Part shown: positions 36,601 through 50,900 of the stretch, one piece after another | Layout: every line of letters starts with the position of its first letter | Numbering within the stretch: position 1 is the stretch's first letter | Assembly: GCF_023343835.1 (NCBI RefSeq) | Contig: NC_064437.1 | Coordinates: forward strand, 49,674,972-49,738,971 | Length of the DNA stretch: 64,000 bases | Direction: 5' to 3' | Origin: Lagopus muta | Taxonomy: Eukaryota; Chordata; Aves; Galliformes; Phasianidae | Position numbers and translations under genes: made by a program | The notes under the pieces: generated by a model | The model's database searches: none | What the model was told of the DNA's origin: nothing | Seen by the model: the letters and a program-made list of their open reading frames with translations, nothing else

Positions 36601-39600
36601 TCCAGACATAGCTATTCCATAAGCCAGGGCCTTCCTTTTGTTGAAGTATTTGCCCACCATTGCAATAGCTGGAGAATAACAGAGAGCAAATCCAAGTCCT
36701 AGGAAAGAAAACACAGTGCAGATGGTTTAATTCTGAGCATAACATATAAAAAACAATTAAATTAGCCACATAGTTTACTTCAATTACCACTTCAACGAAT
36801 AGTAAATTCTTCCCGATTCTGCATCATGAAGTCCAGTGTGGGAAGAAACCAGGACGACTCCTTCCTTCCACTATCAGGGCCATTGATTTAACCTAGCACA
36901 TCAGTATTAACCCACAATAACAAGGCTCAGAAAGGAGCAGTTGTGTACTTAATCACAAGAACAGGGCTATCAAACACCAGAAAAATGGCATGTCATCTCC
37001 TGGACACCAGATAAGGTCTTAACCCCGTGCAGAGACTTTGTGGGGCACGTTCATGAGGCAATGCTTTGTGTTTCAACGTAGTGCAAATCCAGCTGTTAAT
37101 TTTCAGATCACAAATGCAGTACAAGGAGTCTACCTCTGTCACTAATATCCTGCACTGAACCTTTTTCAGTCAGCTCAACTAACTCCACAGAACAGCTGGC
37201 TGGAGTCCTGAGCATTTGTAAATCCTTGTGCACAAACAAAGAGAGGAAAAATGCCTCAGAATACAAAGCCATGTCCAAGCCAGTAAACATGTAAGATCCA
37301 CCTCTTGGAAAAGATCACAACCTTCGCTGCAGAAACCAGAGAGATTGTAACTATTAAATGTTTGTTACGATGCTAAAACATTTATTTCCAAATGAGACAA
37401 CAAAATGAGCTCCTGAATGGAGTTTTGGAGCATGTCCACATTTGGGTTAAAAGTGCCCTAAGGGTCCCCAGCAGAATGTGTCAGCTGGGAAGGTAATCAC
37501 CTGTGCCATAAACAGCTTGCAAGGTTCTCCTCAAAGGCCTCTCTGTGTTGGGCAGGCGCTGAGCTGAGTGGATTAGAGGGGATGAGGAAAGGAGATGGCA
37601 GAGGAGCTATGACAAGTATATTCAGTTTTGAATGAGGTGGCAGGGAAAATAGGTTCCCACGAGCCAATGAGTGAAAAGCGGAAATGCAAAGTTTGGGACT
37701 GAAAATATTTTTATACCTCTTAGAACAAGCTCTGCTGTTTCTCACCAGTCAGTCCCCCATCTCATCTGTTTCACTCTTCACAGTTTCAAGTTCTGCTGCT
37801 TTTATGGACTTAAGACTTTTTTTTAGTTACTTTCTGACCTCCTTTATGTTGGAGCATCACCTCCAGCCTTTACCAACAGTTATCTCTGTACTAATCAGTC
37901 TCTACAGACTAGATATTAATTGCTTACAGAATGGACAGCTTACAATCCCATCTACAAAGTGCAATTGGGTTTTCACCCAGTATTCACTGTGGTTCTCACT
38001 AAGGAAGCCTCAGTAGCATTAGGGTGGTATGTGGCACAGACATTTTGAGCTACAAGGAGCTTTTTTATTTGTTAGGAACACATTTGTCAAAAGATTAACA
38101 TTGTAATGCAGGAACTACATGCACTATTAACAAAACAAAAAAAAAAAAAAGAAGAAATCCTTATTGAATAAGCTGTTGGCAGCATGTGAACTGCAGTAAT
38201 TCCACCACCTCATTACTAAACAGCAGGGGACCAAATACAAGGGCTTATATTACTGTGGCTCCCAGGTCAGTATTAATGAGGAAGGAATGTCAGTGTGACC
38301 ATGGGCACCTCTCATATTCCTCTGTGCATGACAATGCACAAACACAGGAAAATAGGACAGAGCAAAGATACCTGCTGTCACCATACCTGAATGCAAATGG
38401 AGGATCTGCTACAGAAATACCATTAGCCAGAGATATGTTTGATTTTTAAGAGGAATATAATGCAGATAAAAATAAGGTGCGCAGCTGAGGTTCTAGGTAT
38501 TCATCTACTTACTCATTTTGTTTCAATTTACATTTTATTTTTAATTTGCAAATATGTGGGAGGCATTCTAGAACTCCCATCATAACAACCTCCTCCCAAA
38601 TCACAGGCAAAAGAGGAAATCTTTTTGGGTATCACCTACTGCAAAAATCCTTTCCAACATCCCAAAACTTTGGAGCTTTATCCATAGCCCTCAGTGGAGC
38701 AATGGTAAAGAGATAGATGCTTTGCAGCATGCCGTATCTGGGCTGCATGAGGACCCACTGACTGCAGCCAAACCCTCTTTTCCACAATGAGGTGAACAAG
38801 TTGCTGTGTGGTACTATGACGTGGGGAGATCACCCCTCTTTAAACGGAGGACCATCATTTTTGACATTCCTGTGCTGCTTTCCCAACTGGACCAAGAAGG
38901 TGAGTGTCACCTACCTGTAAGGACTCCTAATGACAAATAGAGATGTTCCAGACTGGTGGCAAAGGAACTCAGAATTAGTCCAGTAGATGAGAGCAGCCCT
39001 CCTAGCATGATACCAACTTGGCAGGATACATGATTACTGATTAAACTCCCAAGCGGGGCTTTAAAGAAACAAAGCTGGCAGTTAATAGCAGGTCTTCAGA
39101 CACAGTTCATTGCAACAATCATCAAGGGAAGTCAGACAAAATGGTGATCAGGATAGCCTTTCAACAGTCTCCCTTACTAGAATGGGGTGAGCATCAAAAA
39201 CCTAGAATTATTTTCCTGAAAGTCAGGATAAAACTGAAGTTTACAGTAGCTCTTTCAGCAGATCAAAATCACCGTGGAGCACAATTGCTCTGCATATTCG
39301 GGTGTCAGGGGAGGCCATAGCAACAACTACAAGTGCCCACGCTGTTCTTTAATCCATGCTTACAACTGCAGAGACCTTCCTCAACTTGCAATCCATACTT
39401 CAGCCCTGAGTAACTCCAAGTGCCATTTCTGAGGGCACTATGTGAGACATAGAGAAGATCTCATACCATCTGACCACCCCCAGAGCCACCAGATCTGTCC
39501 TGCTCTTCTCCAACAATGACAGTTCCCAGGTCACCCTGCCTCTACCAGGGAATGTCATCACCAGCTCTCTCCCTCCCTATTTCTATGTCTCATTTCAGCT

Positions 39601-41899
39601 GTGTCCCTGTGCCTTCAAAGCAGTGCCTGTGGATTAACCCCTCTACAGCAGGATCAGGGCCTGGATTTTCACCTAATTGCACAGTTTTGAAGTAAAACCC
39701 TAAGAAATTCAGAACAACTGTTGAACCGATGCACGTAATTTGTGGTAGCACAAAATTTTCTTTTAAAGGGAAATAATATTTGTAAACACTAGTGGCTAAA
39801 AATGAGGAGGATGTGACTTGTTCCAAAGGCAAAAAGTACAGTCTGTACTAATTCTCAAATATGATTCCAATCAATAGGCAAAAGAAATGTGCACAGCTAA
39901 CAGCTCTCAAAAAACTTGTCCCATTAGACCTCATACATTTCTGCAAACTTAGATCATTTAACAAAACAAAATTCTGTTTCTTTTCTTTAGTGTGAAGTCA
40001 GTCTCTTCCTGCTCAACTACACTAGGGGAAACGGCTCAGATACACCAGATCTCTGAGAGTCCACAGCATCCATCCTCCCCAGCCTACTGCACTGGCTGAT
40101 GGGTGCTCCCAAAACGGATGGAGCTGAAGAAAAGGCAATCATACTACTTGTAAAAATGCAATACACACCACAGAGCATCGTGGCACAGTCGACAATGGAG
40201 TGGATCCAAGCTGTTCTGGCATAATCCTGCCCAAAATATGCCTGGAACTCCACAAAGAAAATGGAGATACACCTAAAGAAGAAAATACAAACACCAAATT
40301 GTTGAAGATTGCCTCCCAGAAAGCACCAATCTCATTCTTCAGAGATAAAGAGAACTTGTTGGAAAGTCCTTCCCCAGCCTCCAACAACAATCAAATCTGT
40401 GATTTGCCTGGATCCCAACTGAAAGGAGATATTTTTAGAGAGTTGCAAGGGAGTACTGGAAATGAAGATAATTAATGTATGAGACACGAGACACGAAACG
40501 GTGCATGCAAGTTTAGTAACCTCAACAGAACTCTACATGAAGTACTTATGTTAGTGTGATTCAAGCAGGGAAGAATCCTTGCTTTGCACTGGCAACAACT
40601 GAATCACAAAATGGCATCCAGCTATGATCCCAACAGGGGGATTAGGCTGATTTAGAACATATTTCAGACAGGTCAGACTAATCCAGAGGGATTATCAATA
40701 TTAAACACTGCATTTCTTATTGTGGTATTTGCTGCTAGATTTTTGTAGCTCATATGATTTTTCAACTGAAATGAAACTGAAGTTGTAACTATCACCAGCA
40801 ATTTATAGCCACATCGTGATGTTGTTACCCTAGCACACAAAGCTCAGCTTCTGCTCCTGACTGACATGCTTGCTTACTGAAATGGTGCTCACGCCTGTGC
40901 ATGCAGAGCAGGTGTGGTATAACATCTGTAGAACCAGCACCACCTATAGCTACATGTTCTTACATGCACAAGTACAAAAATGGTAGCAAGTGCAAAGCAA
41001 CAACTTCCAGAGGATAAAAATACCACAGGAGCCAACAGCTCTTCCAGCACTTCTTTAAAACATCTCCAGGAGTGGTTACTCCACCTCACTGCACAAGCAC
41101 TAGTGTTTCACCTGCCTCTGCAGGGAACAGATGAATGGGTGCATGGCTCTTTTCCAGCCACTAGCAGCAGTGGAGATCTCTTTTTCCCTCTTTTCTTTCT
41201 ACTCTAAAACATGGACAGTCACTTTCTTCATGTTTTTTCTTGCATATATTTCACTTTTGTATGTTCTCCAGATGTTTAACACTTGTCAGATTATTAATTG
41301 GGCTCTTTCACGTTTCATATGTGAAAAAGGAAAGAAATCCGCTAGGAAATCTGCATTATGGAACAGATATGTTTGCATGCAGAGACTACCATCATGTCAG
41401 CATTCACATGTCCCTTCTGTGACGTTTATCCCAAGCTCCTCATATTCCTACACCTGGCAATTTTATTCTAAACAAGATATGAATGTGAAGTAGGAAATGC
41501 TGCGTTTGTGTCACACTGCCTGGCCAAGAAGTTGCTGCCTGAGTCTCTCTCCCTCACCAGAATGCCCGCCTGTGCTTAACACAGCTCAATGTCCACGTTC
41601 ACAGAGAGCGGGCTCCTGCCACCAGCCAACAACAAAGCGACCCAGCAGCAGCTGTGGAAGCCATCTCACCCCAAACATACACATCACATGTGTGCAAAGC
41701 CGCAGTCTCTTCCTGTTCTTTCTGCTTTTGAGAAACACTGTTGAGATGAAAGTGGAAAAGAGGTAGCACTACAGCAGGCCAGAGCCGAGCAGCAGCCCCT
41801 TTACCTCGTCACAGCCCTGGTGCAGATAGTGACCAGGAAGCAGCCGGCCACAATCATCCAGCCCCAGCCACCATCAGGTGGGCTGGCACGTGGGGCCAT
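33659..41899 (-). CDS. SLC16A12: monocarboxylate transporter 12 (creatine transporter), 6 coding exons
   Basis: Plasma-membrane carrier of the MCT (SLC16) family; the human protein moves creatine and guanidinoacetate and uses basigin as partner (established knowledge). Coding exons (minus): 41899-41805, 40272-40169, 39058-38915, 36698-36107, 35082-34823 and 33921-33659. All introns are GT-AG, and lengths of 95, 104, 144, 592, 260 and 263 sum to 1458 nt, 485 residues plus stop. The first membrane helix carries the MCT signature DGGWGW (9-14). The second family motif, [14 protein letters not shown], is at 131-144. Two groups of six helices flank a cytoplasmic loop of about 50 residues encoded in the 592-nt exon, as usual in MCTs. 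The N-terminus before the signature is eight residues; the start ATG has A at -3 and G at +4. Near-identity to the recalled human sequence makes the call secure. Confidence 0.97.
35881..35894. repeat. short (AC)7 microsatellite followed by A tract
   Basis: Seven AC units followed by an A-rich run, within the SLC16A12 intron between exons 34823-35082 and 36107-36698. A second (CA)n of about 9 units is at 45868-45886 in the long first intron. Confidence 0.85.
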
Positions 41900-41931
41900 G
41901 TTGTGACGGGGAGATGCTCCTCTTCCTCCTC

Positions 41932-41997
41932 TCAGCAATGCTGGTTGGTTCCCACCAACACACACCAGAGAAGGGGGGCCCAGAGGCTGCTCGCCAT
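41932..41997 (-). other. upstream ORF in the SLC16A12 5' leader
   Basis: The exon holding the SLC16A12 start begins at 41997 after a TTTCTTTGCAG acceptor, and its first three bases are ATG. This ATG opens a 21-codon frame, out of phase with the transporter, that ends in TGA at 41934-41932, 32 bases before the main ATG at 41899. The base after it is G (+4 favourable); the -3 base comes from the preceding, unidentified exon. Such a uORF could reduce translation of the transporter. Function is inferred. Confidence 0.6.
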
Positions 41998-41999
41998 CT

Positions 42000-44900
42000 G
42001 CAAAGAAACAGGCAGAGAGCAGTCAGGATACAGAGCTGTGAAATGTAAAGGTGAGTTTTCCTTCTAAACACGTGGTATTAAAATCTGTTGGAAGCAAGGC
42101 TGAGTCATCAGAACTAGTCCTCACGTCTGGTATCTTACACCAGGGTGATCCCCCGGCAGCTGCACCCTACTACACAGCAGGCCTTTCCCCACAGCTGTAA
42201 CTCACCCTGCTGCTGCCCAGAGCTGCAGCTCACCTCAGCGGGACGCCAGCACCACACACCAATCTCTGGACTTCATTTCAAACTGCAGCCTCTGATTGAG
42301 GCAGCTCTACTTCTGGTACACTGTTCGGTGCAAAATTCACATTTCAGGGAATACGATTTTAACCTTTGTGTAGCTTGCAAAGGCAGGAGTTGAGTCCAAA
42401 AGCCAATTTCTGTGCTGTAGTATGAGGCTCCTGATCCTTTGTCACCTCACCCAGTGTGTGCTTGTCAACACTTTCAAGCAGTGATTTAAAGCAGTCAAGT
42501 CTGAAACAGTTTCCCTATCAGTGGATGAAAATGCCCATAAAAAGATGCCAAAACTCTATGAAATTGCCATCCAACTACTTAAGCTGAGAAGGCTACCAAG
42601 AAATATCCCTCTCTGTGTATTCTTCATGTATCATATGTTCATGCCTGTTGCTCCTCAGACAGTGAACTCTCACTTATTTTACTTGAGGCCAAAAATCCCA
42701 TACTCTGTGAGTATTTTTCTTTGGAAAGAAAAAATGATTGTTCTGTTTTCTCTCTTTGTATGATAGGCTTTACTAGTATTTATTTGTAAGTAAATATTTG
42801 TATAAAGCTTTCAGTGATTCCAAGCCCAAATCTAAGCCAACTATAAGCATCAGAACACGCACTAGTGCACTCTTTATTACTCTCTCTTCTTCTACTGTGC
42901 CAAACATCCATTTCATCATAAGTTAAATAGTGTTTCGAAGTCTCTGCAAAGTCTATGTTATCCTCTGTGCTTATATGGATTCTAGCATGAGTGATCTTCA
43001 CTGTAGCCTGAAGTACCAGCCCAATATAACATGCATTTATCAATTACAGGAGAGCTCATATAAGGTAAAAAGAAGCCCTAGTGACCTGTTTCACTTGTCA
43101 CTTCCACAAAGCTCTGGAGTGATATACATATATACATTGTTCCACTCCGCATCATCATCTAAGTGCTCCACAGTTCAAGAGTAGGCCACATCTCAAATAT
43201 CTCAAATGGGACATCTGACATAGCTGTGTTTTGGATCACACAGCAGTGGTCACAGCAGCTCACAAAGATCAAACAAACACGCAGCTGGGTTATCAGGGCT
43301 TTTGAAAGCAGCCCCAAATCCGGTATCTCATGCACGCTTCCAAGTGAGGGTAAAGGGTCCCAGATGGATACTGTCTTTACAAGTTCATTCCCACAGCTGA
43401 TAAGAAAAAGCACACAAAGTAAACAAGATCCAAGTGAGTTAAACATTTCAAACTTTGTCTTTGAGGTATTCAATTGCTAAGACTCAAGCAAGTAAAAGAT
43501 CAATGAAGTTCCAGAGCGTTGACCAGGGCAGTTTTCCTTTTCTGACACGACTTTCCAGTACGAAGCTAAATTTGCCTAGGCAGCTGACAGAGCTTTCTAA
43601 TCAGCCTGTTAGATGCACACACGATCAAAGGACACTACTGGCCTCTTCGCAAGCCTTGTGACTTCTTCCTTGAAATGTAAAGTCCAGTTTTTGACCTATT
43701 TACTGCAAGACAAACATTCAGCACTACATGGACCAGTGTATACCTACACCCTCCTATCTCACTATGTTTGGAAACAAACTCTGACAAAAACAAAACATGC
43801 TCTCTTGAGGAACCATATGAACAAACTGAGGAGAAAAGGTACAATAGACTGCCTAATGCAGTAAGAAAAGAAAGCATTTGTACAGGCAGAGTACTATAGC
43901 ATTGCTCACAAATTCTACGCTAATAGACCATTATGGAAGCTGAAAAAGCAGGTAGTCAGAAGTTACAGGGGCTCCAGGTTCATGACACAGAGGTCACATC
44001 CATGGATTTGCTACTTGCTACTCACATTCTTTATTTGTCTTCCAGCATGTGCTGCAAATCTGTGAGCTGACCATGCTTCTCATGCGCTGAATTGATCCAT
44101 ACAGCACAAAGGCTTACATTACTTTCGGAGTGAGCTGACATGCACTGATGACTCATTCTTGATGGTTTTTTTCTTTTTTTTTTTAAACTAGTATTGTCAA
44201 TTATCCACCCCTTTCTGTATAGCTCCAAGCAACAACTGCTGATTAAATATGTGCAGCTATTAGATTGACAAGCTATCTGACGGTGAAGGCTGTGTCCTTA
44301 CATGATTCTTCAGCCTGGATCAGTGAATGATAAGAGCAAAATGCACGATTTGATGGCAACAGCCACATCCCTGCCTATGTAGATGAAAACCAAAATGCAA
44401 CGTTTTTGTGGGTATCCACTTCAAATCTAAACACAAAAAAGCTGGTAGCCAACCAAGCATAAAGCCAGGGTGTCACAGATTGGTTACACCCCTGTTTGGC
44501 AATGAAGCCTCGCATTACAACATTATCCTACCGAATTCATTTGAACAAGAGAGCAATCACCAAGCAGCAACCACATTTGATAGCCAACACTAGAGATCTC
44601 AAAGATGGATTTACTGCAAGTTTAATGTGTTAGGTTCAAAATGCTGGAGTGATTGAATAACCCCTGAAAATCCATGCCAGTCACCTGAATTAACAGCGTA
44701 CTGATAAAATGTCATTGACGTTTTACTGGCAATCAGGAGTAACACAGTTTGGTGGAGTGTATATAGGCACATGATACATCCCAGAGGGATTCAGTGCAGT
44801 CCAGACATACCTTTGCAGCACCCTTTAGCATCTTGGTACGGCAGAGCTTCTTATTTTGGATTGAAGCAATGCACTTCACCATCCCTCCTGGAAGGATGGA

Positions 44901-47900
44901 AACTGCATTTCAAATTCTGGTTATTAAGAGTAGAACAGGAAGTTCCGGAAATGCCAGAAGAGATAACAATAACTCTGATTTATTATGCATGTTATAGTAA
45001 AGTAAAAATATACATACTATCTTTCAGAGGAGTCTACTGTCTCCAAATAAAGAGCCTAAATTCATTTTTACATACACAGCAATAGCTGAGTGCCAGGAGC
45101 TCAGCCTGGGTCCCTGGCCCAACCTCCCAGACAAAATTAGGGTGTGAGACCCCAGTTTGTGTTTTAGTTGTTTATAAGCACACTTGTGAAGCGTTTGATG
45201 ACATATCAGGCTAAGCAAACACAGATTAGGTACTTGGTTACATGATCACTTGTCGATTTCCACAGAGCCCTTCCTACCAACACACACACCAACAGCAAAC
45301 ATTAAATGAGGCCACAAGCAATTGAAAACAACTACATTAGAGATATCTGGCACACACAACAACAGAAAGCCCATAGCAGAACCTGTGAAAACCACCCCCT
45401 TGACTTACAGCCACTGAACTTAGTTAAACAATTACCTTTCTTCTTGCTGCATGAGTCTAACAAATACTCAGTATGACACCCTAGCAAATATAAGCTGAAG
45501 TTAGAAAACTTCACTGGCTTACACCCCGATGCTATTTTTTAATTCTCCATTCCATCAGCGATACAAATTGCAGCCTCTACAGATGAGGACAGAGACAGAA
45601 AGGCCGCTCTTCATGTAGTCACTTATCTCCTCCTGATCCCACCTTGGCTGGCTCTCATGTTCTGTCTTTTCTTAACTTTGTGGTACAAGAGACCCTTGCT
45701 ATGTATGTTGTGTAGTTAATCACCCCCTCCCCCCCACAGGGGTTGGCCTCAATCTATACAACAGATAAATAAGCACAGGATCCCACACACCCATGGATAC
45801 CTGTTTGGCAATACAGAAATGTGCACGGGACAAGAACTTCCTCTCTGAATCAGTGCAGAATTTAACTACATACACACACACACACTGTACATGCTTTACA
45901 CTGCTTTCACAGCAACAACAGCAGAACTGAGCCTGAGAAACTCATGTCAGCCTATGTCTGAGCACCTGGCCACACTCCCACAGCAGGTTCACTTGCTCAG
46001 AGGAATTTGAACTCTGTTTTTCTGGTGAACAGCAACATACACAGCTCTCAAAGGCACTCTGAGAACATTTGTGCAGGCAAATTTTATGAAGTACAAAACA
46101 GCCTAAGCTCAGCTGGAGAAAATCCATTAACACTTAGAGTGAAAGATAAGGGTCTATTTGCTACAGTTACCCTGTTCACCTAGCTCCAAGGCTGCTTCTG
46201 GTATTTTCCTCCACATGCCTTATTTGCACAGCTCCCTAGGATAGATTTACTGCATTTCTTACTTGTCTTTAAGATCGTATTAAGCATTAATTAGTTGCAG
46301 GTCTTTGCTACATTTATTCATGCTAACTTCTTACTCTTGTTTTCTTTTTCCCTTGCCTCAACAGCTGCATCTTTAATAAAAAACACAACTATGACTTAAG
46401 AAAAACAAACATGGCACAGAATGAGCAGTAAAGGGTGGGAGAGAACACTACAATGCTAGAGAATAGAAAGAAACACCGTTCACATTCAGTGACAGTGGAC
46501 AATGAGACACTTAAGGTTTAGTATATCCTGTGCTTTGAAAGAGTTCATTTCTTCAACATGCCTCGCATGGTCATGGATAGCCTCATCTGTAACTGTGTAG
46601 ATCTGCTGTAGAGAAATGACTTTACCCCAGCAGCAGATGAAAGGAAAGACAAAAAAAAAGGGAAATAGCCCTCTCTATGCCACCATATAGTCCCAGATGT
46701 CTCACCACACAGGGTCAGACCTCCCTTCCCCAACAAACACCACAGGCATGCTAGCCCCTTAACCCATCTCCTACATGACACCAAATACAGCAGAGCGCAT
46801 TCAAATAGGACACAGGAGATAGTGATAGATGTACAAGTGCCTGTCAGCTGGGTGGCCTATTAAACAGCACTTTTACAACCTCCTTTTGCCTTTTTAGCCC
46901 CTCACAGTTGCACACCATGGTAGGCACCTCAGTCAGTGGTCTGGCAGCTAGCTAAATTCCAAGGTCTTCTTACACATAAGGGAAGTAAATGCTCTCTAAT
47001 TCTGTGCAGCTTTTGGCATTCATAGGTTGTATTTCTATCAGGCAAATTTTTCGATCAGGTATATTTTTCCCAAAGCAAAGCTGTCCCATTCTACTCCCAG
47101 GATCAGCTATTTAACTGAAAAAGAACAGTTTGTTTTGACATCTGCTGAGACTATTTATCAAAAATTGCAGGATTATGACTTCCTGTTTCAACATGACCCC
47201 AGCAGTTCCTTTCAATTCTCTGCTCCTAAAGAAAAATACCTTATTGAGCATCTCAAGGCTGCAGGGTAAAAAGGTAACAAAAGTATTACAGTACAGTATT
47301 ATAAGATAAAGGTGACAGGGTATTAAAGGTGACAAAACTTTATGCTTTCCTAACAGCAGCAGACTGCTCCACTGAAATCCTCCAGAAATCTTGAGGATTA
47401 TGGGGTACGTATGTAAGCAGAGTACACAGTCACCTTCTCAGTACATCTCCACAAACTCAGTGCCTCTCCAGCAGTTCAGTAAATGGTTATCATCCACCTG
47501 AAAGTTCACTTAGGGAATTGTACTAGAAAAAAAGTAAACATACAAATAAATAAACAAACCCTATTTCTAATTGCTGTCACAGCATTAAGACAAGAACCTT
47601 ACCATAGCAGATTGTCCTATGTGTTTCACTCTTTGTCCAGTTTTTGATGTGCAGCGTGTCTGAATCAATCTGGATACTTTGCACATGTGTAACCCTTTAT
47701 GCTTCTTATGGAAGGGTTTCCCTGTGACACCAGATAAGAGCAAGATTAGTAGCCTATTTGTATTCTGATAGTGCTTTGGGACTTCTAATCAGGAAGTGGG
47801 GGTCACAGTGCCAGGCATCACACCAACATTTAATAAAGCTTGCTATCCAAGATGTCTCAGGATAGAGAAGACAAAATGTGAGAGTACAGTTTATGGACTG

Positions 47901-50900
47901 CCATCCATCAGGACACTGAGCAGCAGATATTGTTCATTTGCTTGAGTTTGTGCCTGTCAAGAAAGGAGGTAACTGTTGAAGATGACAGACTGACTGGAGC
48001 ATAGATGTGGGGCCTGGAAAGAAGTAAGGAAAGTAAAGGGATGCTTAAAAGAGCAAGTCGAGGAGGGAGGTACTGAAGAAGTGCATAGCTGAGTGGGGCA
48101 ATGCAAACAAGGCGCAGGAGCTGAGAAATGTCCTTTTTATACAAGAGTGAAGATACTCAGAGCTGAAACACAAAAGCAAAAATGGCAGAAGTAAAGGCTG
48201 CAGAAGGACACAAGAGCCCATGAGTCATTGCCTTGCTGAGTGGCATGATGCTGACAATGCTGGGAGAGGAAGAGCCATGCTACCACCCATCGCCAGTACT
48301 TCACAGCTGAGTTGTTCACATGTGCAATTTGCCAGAAATCTCCAAATGAAATGGTGCATCCAGAGCTCTACCAGAAATACTTACTGTCTGCTGGGCCAGG
48401 AGGAGTATATGGGGGAGCATAAGATACTGACAGAACCCTCTGATTGCTAATTATGTTTCTATTATATTAATGTGTCATTAACAGTGACTAAACATTTTAT
48501 CAAACATTTCTCATTTGTAATTTAAGCAGGTGATGCTCCAACCACTTTCTGAGTCATTGCTATTAGTTTGAGAAATGAGAAATGCAATAATCTGGATCAG
48601 GAACTTAATAATATGCCATTATACCCTTAAACAAATATCAACATATGACCATATGTTTGGAAATGTTGAAAAAACTTTTTATTTAGAGGTCTTCAGCTGG
48701 CCTTTTTCCTGACGCTGCTATATTAATTTTTTCACGTTCAGGAAAATTTTACCCCCAGATGATACCACTGCAAAGCTGCCATGAAACATGTGGAATGGGA
48801 CAGTTTTTGCAGACTGCCAAGCAGTCTGTTTGGGGAAATTATTGGCACTTGCCTTCTTTTACTGTCACTGCACACTGCATTCCACACTTAGGGAAGAGGG
48901 ATCCAAAATCGCTCAGATGAATAACATTTGCACTGATAGTTCTCAAGATGTCAATCGTACAGAATTACTTTCTAATGAGAAGGATGATGACCATTTTAGA
49001 AAACAAAATCTGCACCTACAGAACAAGTTATCCAGAAGATTGCCTCTATTTACCAGATGTTCCAGGGCTGCTGTTAGCAGCAATTCATTTTATTTTCCTT
49101 CAATATGCGGGATTTGTTTGTAGAAACTAATCGGGCATGGAAAGGCAAGGCAGGCTATTTCCCTTCGCTCACACAAGCTTACCTTTCAGAAGAAACCTAT
49201 TAGGATACTTAATGCCATATGTGCTCTTCTACTGGACAACACACACCGTATGACAGCAAACTGCCACCAGGATCATTATTTTTCTTGGAAGGCTTACAGC
49301 TGAAACCATGAGCCCTGTAACATTATGATAGCTTTATTCTAATCTCAAAGTCACTATTGTTTTTTTTTTGTTTTCTGTTTGGAGAGCAGTATCATGTACA
49401 ATACAAACTGTGTGTGAATGAGTCAAATACACCCATTGCAAGATAGATAGCCAAGCACCACACACCCAGTTTTATTCTAAGTGTTGAACACACTGAACTG
49501 ATGGCTTTTGGAAGCACAGAAGACAAGCCTATGCCAAGCCTCAGCCTCACAGAAACATTTTTCTGTTCAGCTTCACAATTGGGGCAACCTATAGCGAAAG
49601 GCCCTTGTTCATGGTCTTTTCCAACTAATTCTATGATTCTATGATTCAAATTAACAAACCCAAACATCTCCTTAAATGCTAGAATTTAGATTTTGAAAGG
49701 AGTTGCCAGGACCGGTGACATTCCCATTTACTTTTCATTAGCTGTCATGCCTTGGCCAATCTTACTGCTGCCTAAAAAAGTCTCTGCAATACAAGAATTT
49801 TCCTCCTTTGGTCATATGTAATATCAGCATCCAATACAATAAAGGCAGACATATTTACTACTGAGGCCTTCTGCATTTTAACAGCAGACAAAATGATTCA
49901 TATGTGAATTATTTCAGCTGAGAGCAATCATATATTATTTTGATAAGATTATCAGGAAACCCTAAACTTTCTAGCCAGCGCAAGGGTAGCCAGGACCTTA
50001 CCTGCCACAAGGATGAAATCACAGCACATGCCTTTCCTGCACTCCACACATTCTAAGAAAGAGTGAGAAGCTTCTGAAAATGACAACACAGAAGCTGCCA
50101 AGCTGAGAAGGAAACATCAAATGCTACAGTGAAAGACAAGGGAACAGATGGAGGTCAAGAAAAAAAATGACACTTTGTTAGCTATAAAAAGTAAATATCT
50201 CTCTGACCAGGAAGAACATGACTGACTGCACACACACTGTGAAAAAACGCATCTACTCACCAGTAACAGATTGTCTTAGTGAAATCAAATCCTCTGAAAG
50301 TTAACAAACAACTGACACGTCTTGAGCAGATCAGCACATTCTTCATGCTCAGTCTTCCATTCAGCCTCACCAAGCTGCATTTCAACTAGATCCAGAAACT
50401 TCTTTTAGCTCTTAGGAAGTCTTTAAAGCTTCAAGAAAAGTGCCTCTGACGAGTGCATATTGGTGCAGCTGCTCGATTACATCATTTGCAGGAAAGACCA
50501 GCAAGAACTTTCCATGCTCCTTAAGGGTGTACTTCTAATTACTATAGCCCAGATCTACAGCTTCCAAATTTTATGTTAAAGAATACCTCTTTCTTCACAG
50601 AGAAAACTGAGTTTTTTGGTAAGTGAAACACAGGAAACTAACTTGCCCTGTTAGAAATGTTTTATTTTTGCTTTCTAGATTTCCAGCCATTTAAAAATTC
50701 CTTTCTATTACTTCTCTGATGTTCCTGTACAGCTCCTCAGCTTGTATCCCCTCAACTCCGTACACGCACTGAACTGTCAGCAAGCAGAATATCAGAGCAA
50801 TTTTTCTCACAAACACTTCCATGTTCACATTAAGGAACTCATGGAGATGTAACTGGATAGAATGCTTGAAAAAATAGCCAACCAGAAGAGGTAAGGGATT

